In this document: in pieces, positions 25,116 through 33,595 of the stretch
How positions within the stretch are numbered: position 1 is the stretch's first letter
Layout: every line of letters starts with the position of its first letter
NCBI GenBank assembly: GCA_023388635.1
Contig: JAEWFW010000004.1
Coordinates: 62,001-126,000, forward strand
Reading direction: 5' to 3'
DNA length: 64,000 bases
From: Bacillota bacterium
Lineage (GTDB): Bacteria > Bacillota > Bacilli > Desulfuribacillales > Desulfuribacillaceae
Translations under genes and position numbers: made by a program
Notes under the pieces: generated by a model
Told to the model about the DNA's origin: nothing
Seen by the model: only the letters and a program-made list of their open reading frames with translations
The model's database searches: none

Positions 25116-27068
25116 TTGACAGTTATGCTGGCAGTATTGCTTACAATGGCAGCGCTGGCGGTGTTGATCAAGGTTTCCTGGTTTACTGCAGAGGCTCCTG
25201 CAAGTGTCACAGTTATGGAACAAGACGGCGTTTACGACCTGACCGGTATTGATGATTGGAATGCGACCGTTGTTCGCCTTGCCCCTGGAGATATCTATTA
25301 TCCCGGTACATACCTGTTCTCTGACAACATCGATACAGCCGTACCCGAAAGTGTCGATAGATTTAATGCACGGCGCAGCGACTACCTGTCGCAACTGTTT
25401 GTCCTCGAACTTCCTGATAACAGCGACGTCTATACCCTAACATTCACCCTTTCCGGGCGCCATGCCATGCGGGTTTACGTCAACGGAGAGGTAGTCGGGC
25501 AAACCGGCACACCCGGCGTAACGAAACGTGATACTGAAGTATGGGAAAACAACATCACCTGTAATGCGGCGGCGACGAACGGCAAAATGCAAATCATTCT
25601 CCACAGTGCGGAGTTCTACCACGCGAAAAAAGGCGCATCCTTGGCGGAACTGCGTCTCAGCAAAGCGGGGATGGTCGTCGATCCGTTTGCTTTTGATCGC
25701 ATCAAGGGCATGACGGTCATGGGTGCGTTTTTGAGTGCGGCGGCACTGCTGCTGAGCATTTATTTGTTGCTTTCGCGAACCAAAGTCACGCTCTATTTTG
25801 CTGCCGCTTGTGTCGTCATGGCGATGCGGGAATGTTTGCAAAGCCAAGCATGGACGTATTTTCCTATAGACGGAAATGTGTCGTTTATGTTGGAATATCT
25901 CAGCGTCGTATTGTTGACAATTTTCCTATCATTATACCTCGGTCAGTATGCAACCGGCAAATTTCTGCGCAGTATTCAATATCTGGCGATCGGCGGCACC
26001 TTTGTCTACGGAATTTGTGTCGTATTCGGCGATTCTATCTTTTATACCTCGTTATTGAGTCTCTATCAAATATTGCTAGTTTTCTGTATCGTTCCGGGGA
26101 TTGCCGGTTTGTTTTGGAATATGCGCCGTCCGACAAAAGAGCAAGCCGCCGCCATGTACGGTATAGCAGTGTTTTTCTTGGCAGCCATATCAGATATCGT
26201 CATGTACAGCGATCTTTTTGGTGACCGGAATAATACACCTATCTCGGAAACAGCGATGTTGGTGTTCGTGCTGGCGCAGACAGTATCGCTGTTTCTTATG
26301 AATAATCGCTTGCTAGCGCAAGCAAAGGAAGCGGAACAGAAGCTGTCGGCAGAAAAGGAGGCTCTCGAAAGCCTGAACAGAATGAAAACGGAGTTTCTGG
26401 GCAATGTCTCCCACGAATTAAAAACGCCGTTGACAGTAATGTCCGGTTACGCGCAGACGACAAGGCAACTTGCCGAGCAGCCCAAAGAATTGGACGGCGT
26501 GGAAGTTGCCCGTCGGATGAAGCTTATTTCTTCAGAAGCGGAACGGCTTTCTTTGATGGTCGGTCATATCCTTGATGTGACACGCATGGAGGAAGGTCGC
26601 ATGGTTATGGAGCGAATTCCCTGCTATGTAGATGAAGTGATTCACGAAGCAGTCGAAACCCATTACCCCATGCTGAATAAAAACGCCAATCGCTTGGTTA
26701 TTCGTATCGAAAGCGGACTACCGGCAGTCAGCGCCGATCCGGCGCGAATTTCACAAGTGATCGTCAACCTGATTTCCAACGCCGTGCGCTTTACGGCAAA
26801 TGGTATGATCACTGTATCTGCAAGGCGTGAGAGCAATACGATTGTGATTTGCGTCGCCGATAACGGTGTAGGTATCAGTGAACAGCAGCTTCCGCAGATA
26901 TTTGAACGCTATTATCGCAAACAAAAAAACGGCGGCGGTCAGGACACCGGCACCGGACTCGGTCTTTATATCTGTAAACATATTGTAGAACAGCACGGGG
27001 GAAGTATATGGCTGGAAAGCGTAGAAAACCAAGGCACGTCGGTATTCTTTTCTCTGCCTGTCGCGTAA
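25116..27068 (+). CDS. 7TMR-DISM sensor histidine kinase
   Basis: About 650 residues: N-terminal membrane anchor, extracellular jelly-roll domain (RVYVNGEVVGQTG strand signature near 128-140), seven transmembrane helices (about 195-400), coiled coil, HisKA with NVSHELKTPL, and HATPase with DNGVG and GTGLGLYICK. There is no receiver domain, so it should phosphorylate a separate regulator; the convergent OmpR-type gene next to it is the candidate. The TTG at 25116 has no ribosome binding site, and the frame stays open upstream to 25053 with basic codons before the anchor, so initiation at CTG 25080 behind AGAAGG is plausible. Likely senses a surface or carbohydrate cue. Confidence 0.87.
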   Translation: MTVMLAVLLTMAALAVLIKVSWFTAEAPASVTVMEQDGVYDLTGIDDWNATVVRLAPGDIYYPGTYLFSDNIDTAVPESVDRFNARRSDYLSQLFVLELPDNSDVYTLTFTLSGRHAMRVYVNGEVVGQTGTPGVTKRDTEVWENNITCNAAATNGKMQIILHSAEFYHAKKGASLAELRLSKAGMVVDPFAFDRIKGMTVMGAFLSAAALLLSIYLLLSRTKVTLYFAAACVVMAMRECLQSQAWTYFPIDGNVSFMLEYLSVVLLTIFLSLYLGQYATGKFLRSIQYLAIGGTFVYGICVVFGDSIFYTSLLSLYQILLVFCIVPGIAGLFWNMRRPTKEQAAAMYGIAVFFLAAISDIVMYSDLFGDRNNTPISETAMLVFVLAQTVSLFLMNNRLLAQAKEAEQKLSAEKEALESLNRMKTEFLGNVSHELKTPLTVMSGYAQTTRQLAEQPKELDGVEVARRMKLISSEAERLSLMVGHILDVTRMEEGRMVMERIPCYVDEVIHEAVETHYPMLNKNANRLVIRIESGLPAVSADPARISQVIVNLISNAVRFTANGMITVSARRESNTIVICVADNGVGISEQQLPQIFERYYRKQKNGGGQDTGTGLGLYICKHIVEQHGGSIWLESVENQGTSVFFSLPVA

Positions 27069-27077
27069 CGCCTAAGC

Positions 27078-27764
27078 TCAATACCTCACCTTGCTGAAAA
27101 TATACTCTTCCTTCCCTGAATTCGTCAATTCAAACCATCCTCCGCCGTCGGCACCGAGTTTTTTGCGCAGATTCGCCACATGTACGGCAATCGTTCTCGC
27201 CGCACCGGGGGAGGTTCCGCCCCATGCCCGTCGGTAGATTTCGTCATAGCTCAGCCGCCGTCCGGCAAACAGGGCGAAGCAGCCTAACAGTTGCAGTTCC
27301 TTTTGCGTCAGAGGGATTTGCGCACCTTCCAGACTTGCTTCCCCCGATAGAAAATCAATCGTCAGCGGGAAAAGATCGATTCTTCCCGCTGTCATAACAC
27401 CGCTCCGGCGAAGCTGTGCTGCCACGCGTGCGCTCAAAACATTCAAATCATAGGGCTTAGTGACATAATCGTCGCCGCCCTGTAACAGCCCCTTGATCAC
27501 ACTTTCATTCTCATCACGGCAGGTCAGGAAAATGATCGAGGCGTTGGTCTTTTGCCGAAGTTCGGCGCAAAACGCAAACCCGGAACCGTCCGGCATCATC
27601 ACATCGAGCAGAATCAGGTCGGGTCTGTGCTCCTCCAATTGAAACCTCGCCTGTGCAATCGTCGCTGCACATATGACATCATAACCCTTACCTTCAAAGT
27701 ATTCACAGTTGATTTCCAGCACATCGGCCTCATCCTCTACCAGCAAAAGCTTGGCTTTTTTCAT
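27078..27764 (-). CDS. OmpR/PhoB-family response regulator
   Basis: A 228-residue regulator: receiver domain 1-120 (acidic pocket at Glu10-Asp11, phospho-Asp54 in LLDVMMP, Lys in VTKPYD) and a winged helix (about 135-228) with PLTQKELQLL and RTIAVHVANLRKKLG. It lies tail-to-tail with the 7TMR kinase, nine bases apart, which is unusual for a cognate pair. Its own upstream region, shared with the divergent DUF2442 gene, contains the 20-bp palindrome found before three other genes in this island, so it is the best candidate for binding that element. Start ATG behind AAGGGGG. Confidence 0.92.
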   Translation of the reverse strand: MKKAKLLLVEDEADVLEINCEYFEGKGYDVICAATIAQARFQLEEHRPDLILLDVMMPDGSGFAFCAELRQKTNASIIFLTCRDENESVIKGLLQGGDDYVTKPYDLNVLSARVAAQLRRSGVMTAGRIDLFPLTIDFLSGEASLEGAQIPLTQKELQLLGCFALFAGRRLSYDEIYRRAWGGTSPGAARTIAVHVANLRKKLGADGGGWFELTNSGKEEYIFSKVRY

Positions 27765-27805
27765 GCATCGCTACCCCCTTGACCGTACTCTCATACGATT
27801 ACAGC

Positions 27806-27834
27806 ATTATACGCTTAATGTACCATATTTTAAA
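27806..27834 (-). promoter_or_regulatory. Probable promoter of the OmpR-type regulator
   Basis: On the minus strand, TTTAAA (27829-27834), 17 bases, TATAAT (27806-27811). Confidence 0.5.
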
Positions 27835-27866
27835 TAGAAGCGGAATACGAAAAAATTCGTCCGTAG

Positions 27867-27917
27867 CTGTTAAGAATTCTTAACAGTCCACACAGAGCCG
27901 AATTTTTTTGTTATGCT
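27867..27917 (+). promoter_or_regulatory. Palindromic operator-promoter, copy 1
   Basis: A perfect 20-bp palindrome with core GTTAAGAATTCTTAAC (27867-27886), then CACACAG, an A/T run and the -10-like TATGCT (27912-27917). The palindrome centre is 35.5 bp before the -10 and no good -35 hexamer exists, as expected for an activator-dependent promoter. It drives DUF2442 and the surface protein gene behind it. Confidence 0.7.
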
Positions 27918-27968
27918 CGCATCATACGGCAGAATATTATTTTTCTGACGGAGAAAGAGGTGATGATT

Positions 27969-28220
27969 GTGCTGCAAATTACCAGAGTGGATGTGGTGGA
28001 CAGTCAGACGCTGGATATTGAGCTCAACAATGGGCATTTGATCCTGTTCGATATGCGGTGGTTGATCGAGACAGTTCCCATTTATAGCTTTCTGCGGAAT
28101 TCCGAGGTTCTGCCTCGCCCGCATACCGACGGTCAAAGCGTTTTCTGGCAAGACGGACCGCGGCTGATGCTGGCGGAAATTATGACTCTGCTGAACCGGC
28201 TGGAATCCACCACCAACTAA
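27969..28220 (+). CDS. DUF2442-like small protein
   Basis: An 83-residue protein resembling DUF2442: an N-terminal beta-hairpin region (VVDSQTLDIELNNGHLILFDMRWLI) and a C-terminal FWQDGPRLMLAEI stretch. The molecular function of the family is unknown to me. GTG 27969 is favoured because GAGGTGAT, a strong anti-16S match, precedes it by a proper distance; GTG 27960 and ATG 27963 lie within that sequence. It is the first gene behind the palindromic promoter and is followed 80 bases later by a large surface protein. Remnants of its 3' end occur before two other surface genes, so it was part of the ancestral duplicated unit. Confidence 0.65.
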   Translation: MLQITRVDVVDSQTLDIELNNGHLILFDMRWLIETVPIYSFLRNSEVLPRPHTDGQSVFWQDGPRLMLAEIMTLLNRLESTTN

Positions 28221-28300
28221 GTCATGGATTTACCATTCTACAATTCAGATGGAGCCAATGAAGAAATACACAAAAAATGATGAGAAGGAGAAAAAATAAT

Positions 28301-31300
28301 ATGAGAAAAATGGAAATGAACAAACACCTGTCTGTAATGCTGGTGCTCACAATGCTGTTCAGCCTGCTGCCTGTCTGGTCCGGTACGGTAATGGCTGTTG
28401 CTGATACTTCTCCTGCTGCATTGGCAGCTACGATTAATCAGTATTTTGGTGACACCAGCGTATGGGAAGCGGTGTACGAGGATAAGACGGTTACAGTTAA
28501 AGGAAAAACAGTTACCGAAGAGGTATATCAAGCAACCCAACCCTTGGAACTCGATATTGCTGGTGATGTAACGGTCATCTGGAAAGCTGCGATTGCTCAG
28601 TCGGAGAGTGCTACATTCTCGCCGGGAAGTGGCCTAATTAACATAACCGGTAGCGGAAGCTTTACAGTGGCGGAGGGCGGTTCAGTCAGTACGACCAAGG
28701 ATGGGTCTACTGCCATTCATGCCGAAGGTGATAAACTCCAGGTAACCGTGGACGGCGGTGAAGTAAGTACGAGCGGAACTGGGTCTGGTGCCATTTATGT
28801 CGAAGGTAATGACAACAAAGTAACGGTGGTGGATGGCAAAATAAGTACGAGCGGAAAGCCGTCTATTGCCATTTATCTCTCCGGTAACAATAGCCAGGTA
28901 ACGGTCAACGGCGGTGAAATAAGTACGAGCGGCGGCGGTGAGAACGGAATGCATGCTTATGCCATTAATACCACCGGTCAGGTAATGGTGAACGGCGGTA
29001 AAGTAAGTACGAACGGAAGTCAGTCTGTTACTATTTTTGCCGAGGGCGATGTAACGGTAGAAGGCGGCACTATTGCTGCAGATGAAAGCGATAGAGCTAT
29101 CATTTCTGGCGGGGGTAATATAACAGTAGAAGGCGGTACTATTACTGTGGATGGAAGCGAAGGAATTGCCATTACAACCTTTAGTAGTAATGGCAAAGTA
29201 ACGGTGAGCGGAGGTACTATTACTGCGAAGGGAAATCCCGGAGCTGCCATTGCAGCCTCTAATGTAAAGGTAGAGGGAGGTACTATTACTGCGGAGGGAG
29301 AATCCGGAGTCGCCATTTCTGCCGTTAATGTAACAGTGGACGGCGGAACGATTGCTGCGAAGGGAAGCAAAGGATCTGCCATTGTTGCCGAGAACCAGGT
29401 AAAAGTGAACGGCGGCAGCATTTACGGTGGGACTCACAAATTGACTCGGGGATCTAGTGGGGAACCAATTATTGCTCCTTTACAGCCGATTAATGCTGAC
29501 GGTGCCACGCTCTATCTGGTTACCCTAAATGGCTTGCCGACGAATGCGGCAATTAAAGATCTGAGTCAACCGACCGACTATCGCATCCAAGATGTAAAAA
29601 CTGATGAGACTGGCAAGCTGTATTTTTATCTGCCTGCAGGCGAAATCGGGATAAGCTTAACCGTAGGGGAGCGGGAAGAAACATTTATCGGCAGCTTGCA
29701 TGTGCAAGATAATAATAATAATCAGGTCGCCATGAAAGGTGAGGTTACGGTTTTCCCTACGCCGACTCATGGCAAAATTGGAACGACACCTGTTACAGGG
29801 CTGATTCTGCATCCTGAGAAGATTACCGGAGCCGGCATAAGCGGCACAGTTTCTTATAATCCCAATACGAAAACCCTTACTTTAAACAATGCCACAATTG
29901 AGTCTGACACACAAATCGACAGTGCGATCGAATTTTATGACGATCTGACAGTACATCTAATCGGCACTAACCGCTTAGGCAAAGCACCGGCAGATCCGTT
30001 GAATGCCAATGCTTATGATTTTATAAACGGAATCTCGGCTCCCGGGAAAAGCGTCACAATCACCGGAGACGGCAGTCTGGAAATTTATAATGGAAGCGCC
30101 GGTATTGTCGCTGAGAATGTCACCATAGATACGACAGGCACGATTACGGTCAAAGAACGGGGAGACGGAGGTAAAGCATGCGCTTTGAAAGCAGACGGCG
30201 GAACGCTTACGATCAACAGGGGCACGCTGAACTTATTCTCGTATTTCTCTAACAACCTGTACGGTGACGCGATTGTGATTAACGGCGGTACGATTACGGC
30301 GGAGACAAAGGGAAGGGGAGAAGGGGCTGAGCATAAGTATGCTTTCAGCAACGCACCAATCTTTGGCTCTGGCTACAGCTACAAGGTGACTGCCGGAAAT
30401 GATGCTTCCTCGGCACGGGAAATTGCTAATCCTAGCGATGCAACCTTTACGAAGAGCCTATATGTCAAAATCGAGCCTAAAACAGGTACAGGAGGCAGCG
30501 GAGGCAGTGGAGGCGACGGAGGCAGCGGCGGCGGAACACCACCGGCAACCGTGCCGGGCGCAGTCGTCGGTGCCGATCAGGCAGCGAAGACCGTTGCGGA
30601 TGCGATCAAAGCAAGCAAAGAACCGGTGATTGTCATTGATGACAAATCGAAGGGGGCAGTGCTGGGCGGTTCCGACTTGCTTGCCAACCAACAGCAAGGC
30701 AAGGCGTTGCTGCTGGAAAACCGCGGACAGCAACTGGTGCTGTCACCGCAATTGGTTAAACAACTGAACGAACAGTCGGGACTGAAAGCCGAGTCGAAAG
30801 CGGAGATTGTCTTCACACCGTCTGTCGGCAATGTCAGTCAACAAACAGCGGAAAATCTCAAACGCGTCGATCCGCTTAACGAACAGTTGCTGGGACAGAG
30901 ACAGCAAATCGGCATTGAGATTGACGGACAGCCGATCGGCAGAACGAGCCAGCCGATGCGGGTGACGGTCGATGTGTCGGAATGGAAGCTGACCGATGGG
31001 CAAAAGGCGAACTTCACCGGAGCAATTTACAATGCAGACGGCAAGATCACCCAACAGTTGGGCGGAGAATTCAGCGCTGACGGCAAGACCTTCACCTATT
31101 ACACATACCAGCCGGGAGATCACGGAGTGATCGTATCGGGGAACTTGAACAAACTGCAGTTGCAGGTGGGTAACCAAGCATACACCGTCAACGGAGAGCA
31201 GAAGAGCAACGACGTATCGCCGGTGATTGAGGAAGGCAGAACACTGCTGCCCCTGCGCTCGATAGCGGAGGCACTGGAAGCAGCGGTCGAATGGAACAGT

Positions 31301-31495
31301 GAGACGAAAACCGTAGCGATCACCAAGAATGACAAAACCGTATATGTAATCATCGGTGAAGAACTGGCGAACGGAATGGGCAAAGCGGAAATCCGGGATA
31401 ACCGAACGTTTGTACCGATACGCTACATCGCCGAGCAATTGGGAGCGAACGTCGTCTGGGACGGAGAGGCGAAGCAGGTCTATATTTATCAGTAA
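28301..31495 (+). CDS. Secreted beta-helix-type surface protein with stalk module (family member 1)
   Basis: About 1064 residues. Signal peptide 1-35 (ending VMA-VAD). Residues about 125-375 are tandem units of roughly 25-30 residues built on V-x-V-x-G-G-x-I/V-S/T, as in parallel beta-helices or carbohydrate-binding repeats. A second beta-rich part follows, then a Gly/Ser linker (nucleotides 30481-30540), then the C-terminal module shared with three later proteins (from 30541), ending in a copper-amine-oxidase-N/stalk domain with TLLPLRSIAEAL and FVPIRYIAEQLGANVVW. ATG 28301 is preferred for AAGGAG ten bases upstream over ATG 28277. It is under the first palindromic promoter. Adhesive or matrix function is inferred. 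Confidence 0.85.
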   Translation: MRKMEMNKHLSVMLVLTMLFSLLPVWSGTVMAVADTSPAALAATINQYFGDTSVWEAVYEDKTVTVKGKTVTEEVYQATQPLELDIAGDVTVIWKAAIAQSESATFSPGSGLINITGSGSFTVAEGGSVSTTKDGSTAIHAEGDKLQVTVDGGEVSTSGTGSGAIYVEGNDNKVTVVDGKISTSGKPSIAIYLSGNNSQVTVNGGEISTSGGGENGMHAYAINTTGQVMVNGGKVSTNGSQSVTIFAEGDVTVEGGTIAADESDRAIISGGGNITVEGGTITVDGSEGIAITTFSSNGKVTVSGGTITAKGNPGAAIAASNVKVEGGTITAEGESGVAISAVNVTVDGGTIAAKGSKGSAIVAENQVKVNGGSIYGGTHKLTRGSSGEPIIAPLQPINADGATLYLVTLNGLPTNAAIKDLSQPTDYRIQDVKTDETGKLYFYLPAGEIGISLTVGEREETFIGSLHVQDNNNNQVAMKGEVTVFPTPTHGKIGTTPVTGLILHPEKITGAGISGTVSYNPNTKTLTLNNATIESDTQIDSAIEFYDDLTVHLIGTNRLGKAPADPLNANAYDFINGISAPGKSVTITGDGSLEIYNGSAGIVAENVTIDTTGTITVKERGDGGKACALKADGGTLTINRGTLNLFSYFSNNLYGDAIVINGGTITAETKGRGEGAEHKYAFSNAPIFGSGYSYKVTAGNDASSAREIANPSDATFTKSLYVKIEPKTGTGGSGGSGGDGGSGGGTPPATVPGAVVGADQAAKTVADAIKASKEPVIVIDDKSKGAVLGGSDLLANQQQGKALLLENRGQQLVLSPQLVKQLNEQSGLKAESKAEIVFTPSVGNVSQQTAENLKRVDPLNEQLLGQRQQIGIEIDGQPIGRTSQPMRVTVDVSEWKLTDGQKANFTGAIYNADGKITQQLGGEFSADGKTFTYYTYQPGDHGVIVSGNLNKLQLQVGNQAYTVNGEQKSNDVSPVIEEGRTLLPLRSIAEALEAAVEWNSETKTVAITKNDKTVYVIIGEELANGMGKAEIRDNRTFVPIRYIAEQLGANVVWDGEAKQVYIYQ

Positions 31496-31505
31496 GATAG
31501 ATATG

Positions 31506-31577
31506 TATCAGTAGCACAGAAAAAACCGTTTTTCGATCAATGGAACAAAGTGCTCCATTTGATCGAAAAACGGTTTT
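31506..31577 (+). terminator. Long-hairpin terminator, repeat copy 1
   Basis: ACCGTTTTTCGATCAA and TTGATCGAAAAACGGT form a long stem enclosing a short TGGA/TCCA stem, with T-rich flanks. The whole 72-base block recurs at 32745-32817 with few differences. Confidence 0.85.
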
Positions 31578-31731
31578 ATAAATTATAGCAGCCAACCGTA
31601 ATCCTGCCGACAATCCACAACGGCTGTTACAGAAGTGTTCCCTCAAATAATCAGTGTACGTATTGCGGATTTCTGTTATAAGACTAAGAAGGTGAATATT
31701 TATCAGTACGATAGATTGGTATCCTGGGGTA

Positions 31732-31740
31732 TGATATAAT
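31732..31740 (+). promoter_or_regulatory. Extended -10 promoter of the nucleotidyltransferase cassette
   Basis: TGATATAAT gives an extended -10 (TG at 31732, TATAAT 31735-31740); no clear -35. Just before it, 31693-31716 repeats the 3'-terminal bases of the preceding stalk-domain gene. Confidence 0.6.
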
Positions 31741-31777
31741 TAACATAATAAGTAATTTTTCCACTGGGGGGAGCAGT

Positions 31778-32344
31778 ATGGGTGAGACCAATCAAAAAGG
31801 TCTTATGGACAAGGAACAATTGTTAAAGATATTTGATTATCTAAATGAAAGGCTAAAAGAAAATCAATTACAGCTTGAAATCACTGTCTACGGAGGATCG
31901 ATTATGACCCTCGTTTACGACAACAGACCTGCGACTAGGGATATAGATTGCGTATTTAGTGAAGTGAATTCTCAATTATTAGAAAACATCTTAGAACTCA
32001 CACAATTCACCTTTAACTTATCTGCTGATTGGATCAACGAAGAAATTAAAGAACCGTTGAAATCAATCATTAAGGAAGATAAGGAAATCTATAGAATGTA
32101 TACGAATTTGAAAATTTTAAAGCCCAAAGCGGAACAATTATTGGCGATGAAAATACTAGCGGCACGTCCGGAACCGGCAAAGGATTTTGTCGATGCCTAC
32201 ATACTATGTAAAGAGCTGAATATAACAACAAAGGAAGAAGTGCTCAATATTTTTCAGAAATATGTACCGTTGACGCTCATTGGCGAAAGGCAGGTAAGCT
32301 TTATTCGATATTTGGGAGATGATTTGGGTTATGATTGGCAATGA
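31778..32344 (+). CDS. Nucleotidyltransferase-fold protein (DUF6036-like)
   Basis: A 188-residue cytoplasmic protein. YGGSIMTL followed by ATRDIDCVF is the Gly-Ser plus Asp-x-Asp arrangement of minimal nucleotidyltransferases such as DUF6036 and AbiEii-like proteins, and KPKAEQLLAMKILAARPEPAKDFVDAY is the usual following helix. Relatives often form two-gene toxin-antitoxin or defence modules. By eye it is more AT-rich than the flanking surface genes and has no connection to them. It overlaps the next gene by 26 bases. ATG behind GGGGGGAGCAGT. Toxin activity is possible but not shown. Confidence 0.75.
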   Translation: MGETNQKGLMDKEQLLKIFDYLNERLKENQLQLEITVYGGSIMTLVYDNRPATRDIDCVFSEVNSQLLENILELTQFTFNLSADWINEEIKEPLKSIIKEDKEIYRMYTNLKILKPKAEQLLAMKILAARPEPAKDFVDAYILCKELNITTKEEVLNIFQKYVPLTLIGERQVSFIRYLGDDLGYDWQ

Positions 32345-32711
32345 AACTTTACGAGAGTTGTATAATTATGCTGACCAAGATACAGGATTTAATCAGCTTC
32401 TGGAATTATTAAAATACAAAGATTTGAAATTTATCAATAGCTTGCGGAGCCAACCTGTAAGCCTCGAACAATGTACAGAGGAAGAAATCAGATATTTGAC
32501 AAAGGTAGCAGCCTTAGCAGATTATTATTTACAAATCCATCGCATGGATATCCCTGATTGGTTAAGGGATGAAAGGCTGCAATTTGACACTCCATATTAC
32601 CACCCTAAGCGATTAAGTGACTTTGAAAAACTAAAATTGCAGTATACAAATCCGGCACCTTTTAAAGCGCGCAATGTCTATTTTGATTTAGACGGGATTG
32701 AAAGAATTTAG
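32319..32711 (+). CDS. Small protein paired with the nucleotidyltransferase
   Basis: A 130-residue protein (or 126 if started at ATG 32331), entirely cytoplasmic, helical in its first two thirds with a tyrosine-rich C-terminus. I do not recognise the family. Its start lies inside the upstream gene, which implies coupling, and neither candidate start has a well-spaced ribosome binding site. Together with the nucleotidyltransferase it makes a two-gene cassette framed by repeated terminators. A partner or antitoxin role is inference from layout only. Confidence 0.6.
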   Translation: MIWVMIGNETLRELYNYADQDTGFNQLLELLKYKDLKFINSLRSQPVSLEQCTEEEIRYLTKVAALADYYLQIHRMDIPDWLRDERLQFDTPYYHPKRLSDFEKLKLQYTNPAPFKARNVYFDLDGIERI

Positions 32712-32744
32712 ATGCCACTTGGCGAAAAGCCGTAAATAGATAGT

Positions 32745-32817
32745 TATCAGCAGCACAGAAAAAACCGTTTTTTAATCAATGGAACAAAGTGCTCCGTTTT
32801 GATCGGAAAACGGTTTT
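32745..32817 (-). terminator. Long-hairpin terminator, repeat copy 2
   Basis: Close copy of 31506-31577, placed immediately behind the stop codon of the minus-strand LytTR regulator and also downstream of the + strand cassette. Works in either direction by symmetry. Confidence 0.8.
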
Positions 32818-33542
32818 CAATCCATCTCCCCACGCAACTCGTCTCTGATAAACTGCTGGAAGGTTTTACGCACATCGGGCAGAGCACCTTTGCTGATCGG
32901 CACCCTGTGACTGTTTTTCAATATAAAATCCCTGTCCAATAAGTCGTCTACATGTGTCAGATTGACGATATAGCTGCGGTGACAGCGGAGGAAGGGAATG
33001 CCGCCGAGCGTTGTTTCGAGATTGTCAAACACCATGCGCGCGACCATGACACCGCCGGCAGTCACAAAAACGCACGTTCCTTGCTGCGCTTCTATATAAT
33101 AGATATCACGCAACCGCACGGCAACCGGTAGACGGTTTACCGTGATGTCAATCGTTTTGGCAAAGCGGTCAAGTTGCTTGCGGCATTTTTTCATCGCCTT
33201 TTCGAGATCGACATCCTTGATCGGCTTGAGGATATAGTAGACGGCAACCTGATACCCGGCGATGCTGTAATCTTTGCTGGTAGTCGTAAAAATAATTGCC
33301 GCCTCTTCGTCGCCATCATGCACCTGCTCGGCTGTTTCCATCCCCGTCAGTTCATCTGCTTTCATGAAAATATCCATAAAAATGATTTGGTAGATTTGCG
33401 GTTGGAATACCGCCAGAAAAGCTTCTCCGCTCTCAAAGCAATCGATTTCCGCGTCGATGTTGTTGGATTTCAGATAGCGTTCCAGCGCTGTCCGCAGATG
33501 TAGAGTGTCTTCTTTACTGTCTTCACATATGGCTATACGCAT
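32817..33542 (-). CDS. LytTR-family response regulator
   Basis: A 241-residue regulator: receiver domain with phospho-Asp57 in IFMDIFM and Lys in ILKPIK, then a LytTR DNA-binding domain (about 135-235) with DIYYIEAQQG, FLRCHRSYIVNL and RVPISKG. This class (AgrA, ComE, VirR) binds paired 9-bp direct repeats about two helical turns apart; such pairs occur three times in this window. Start fixed at 33542 because AAGGAGG precedes this ATG; upstream in-frame codons overlap the sensor gene's 3' spacer. It is the last gene of a minus-strand operon with its sensor and a secreted membrane protein. Confidence 0.92.
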   Translation of the reverse strand: MRIAICEDSKEDTLHLRTALERYLKSNNIDAEIDCFESGEAFLAVFQPQIYQIIFMDIFMKADELTGMETAEQVHDGDEEAAIIFTTTSKDYSIAGYQVAVYYILKPIKDVDLEKAMKKCRKQLDRFAKTIDITVNRLPVAVRLRDIYYIEAQQGTCVFVTAGGVMVARMVFDNLETTLGGIPFLRCHRSYIVNLTHVDDLLDRDFILKNSHRVPISKGALPDVRKTFQQFIRDELRGEMD

Positions 33543-33595
33543 CAATCGTCCTCCTTCAGCAATAATTATCCATCGCCCTTCTTCGGCAATACCCA

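Noticed and set aside
28680..29430. Could the regular repeats be a CRISPR array?
   Set aside because: The repeats are coding, imperfect, of codon-multiple period and without unique spacers; no cas genes are present.
28682..29437. Long minus-strand open frames inside the repeat region of family member 1
   Set aside because: They arise from the periodic codons of the beta-helix repeats read backwards; low complexity and no start signal.
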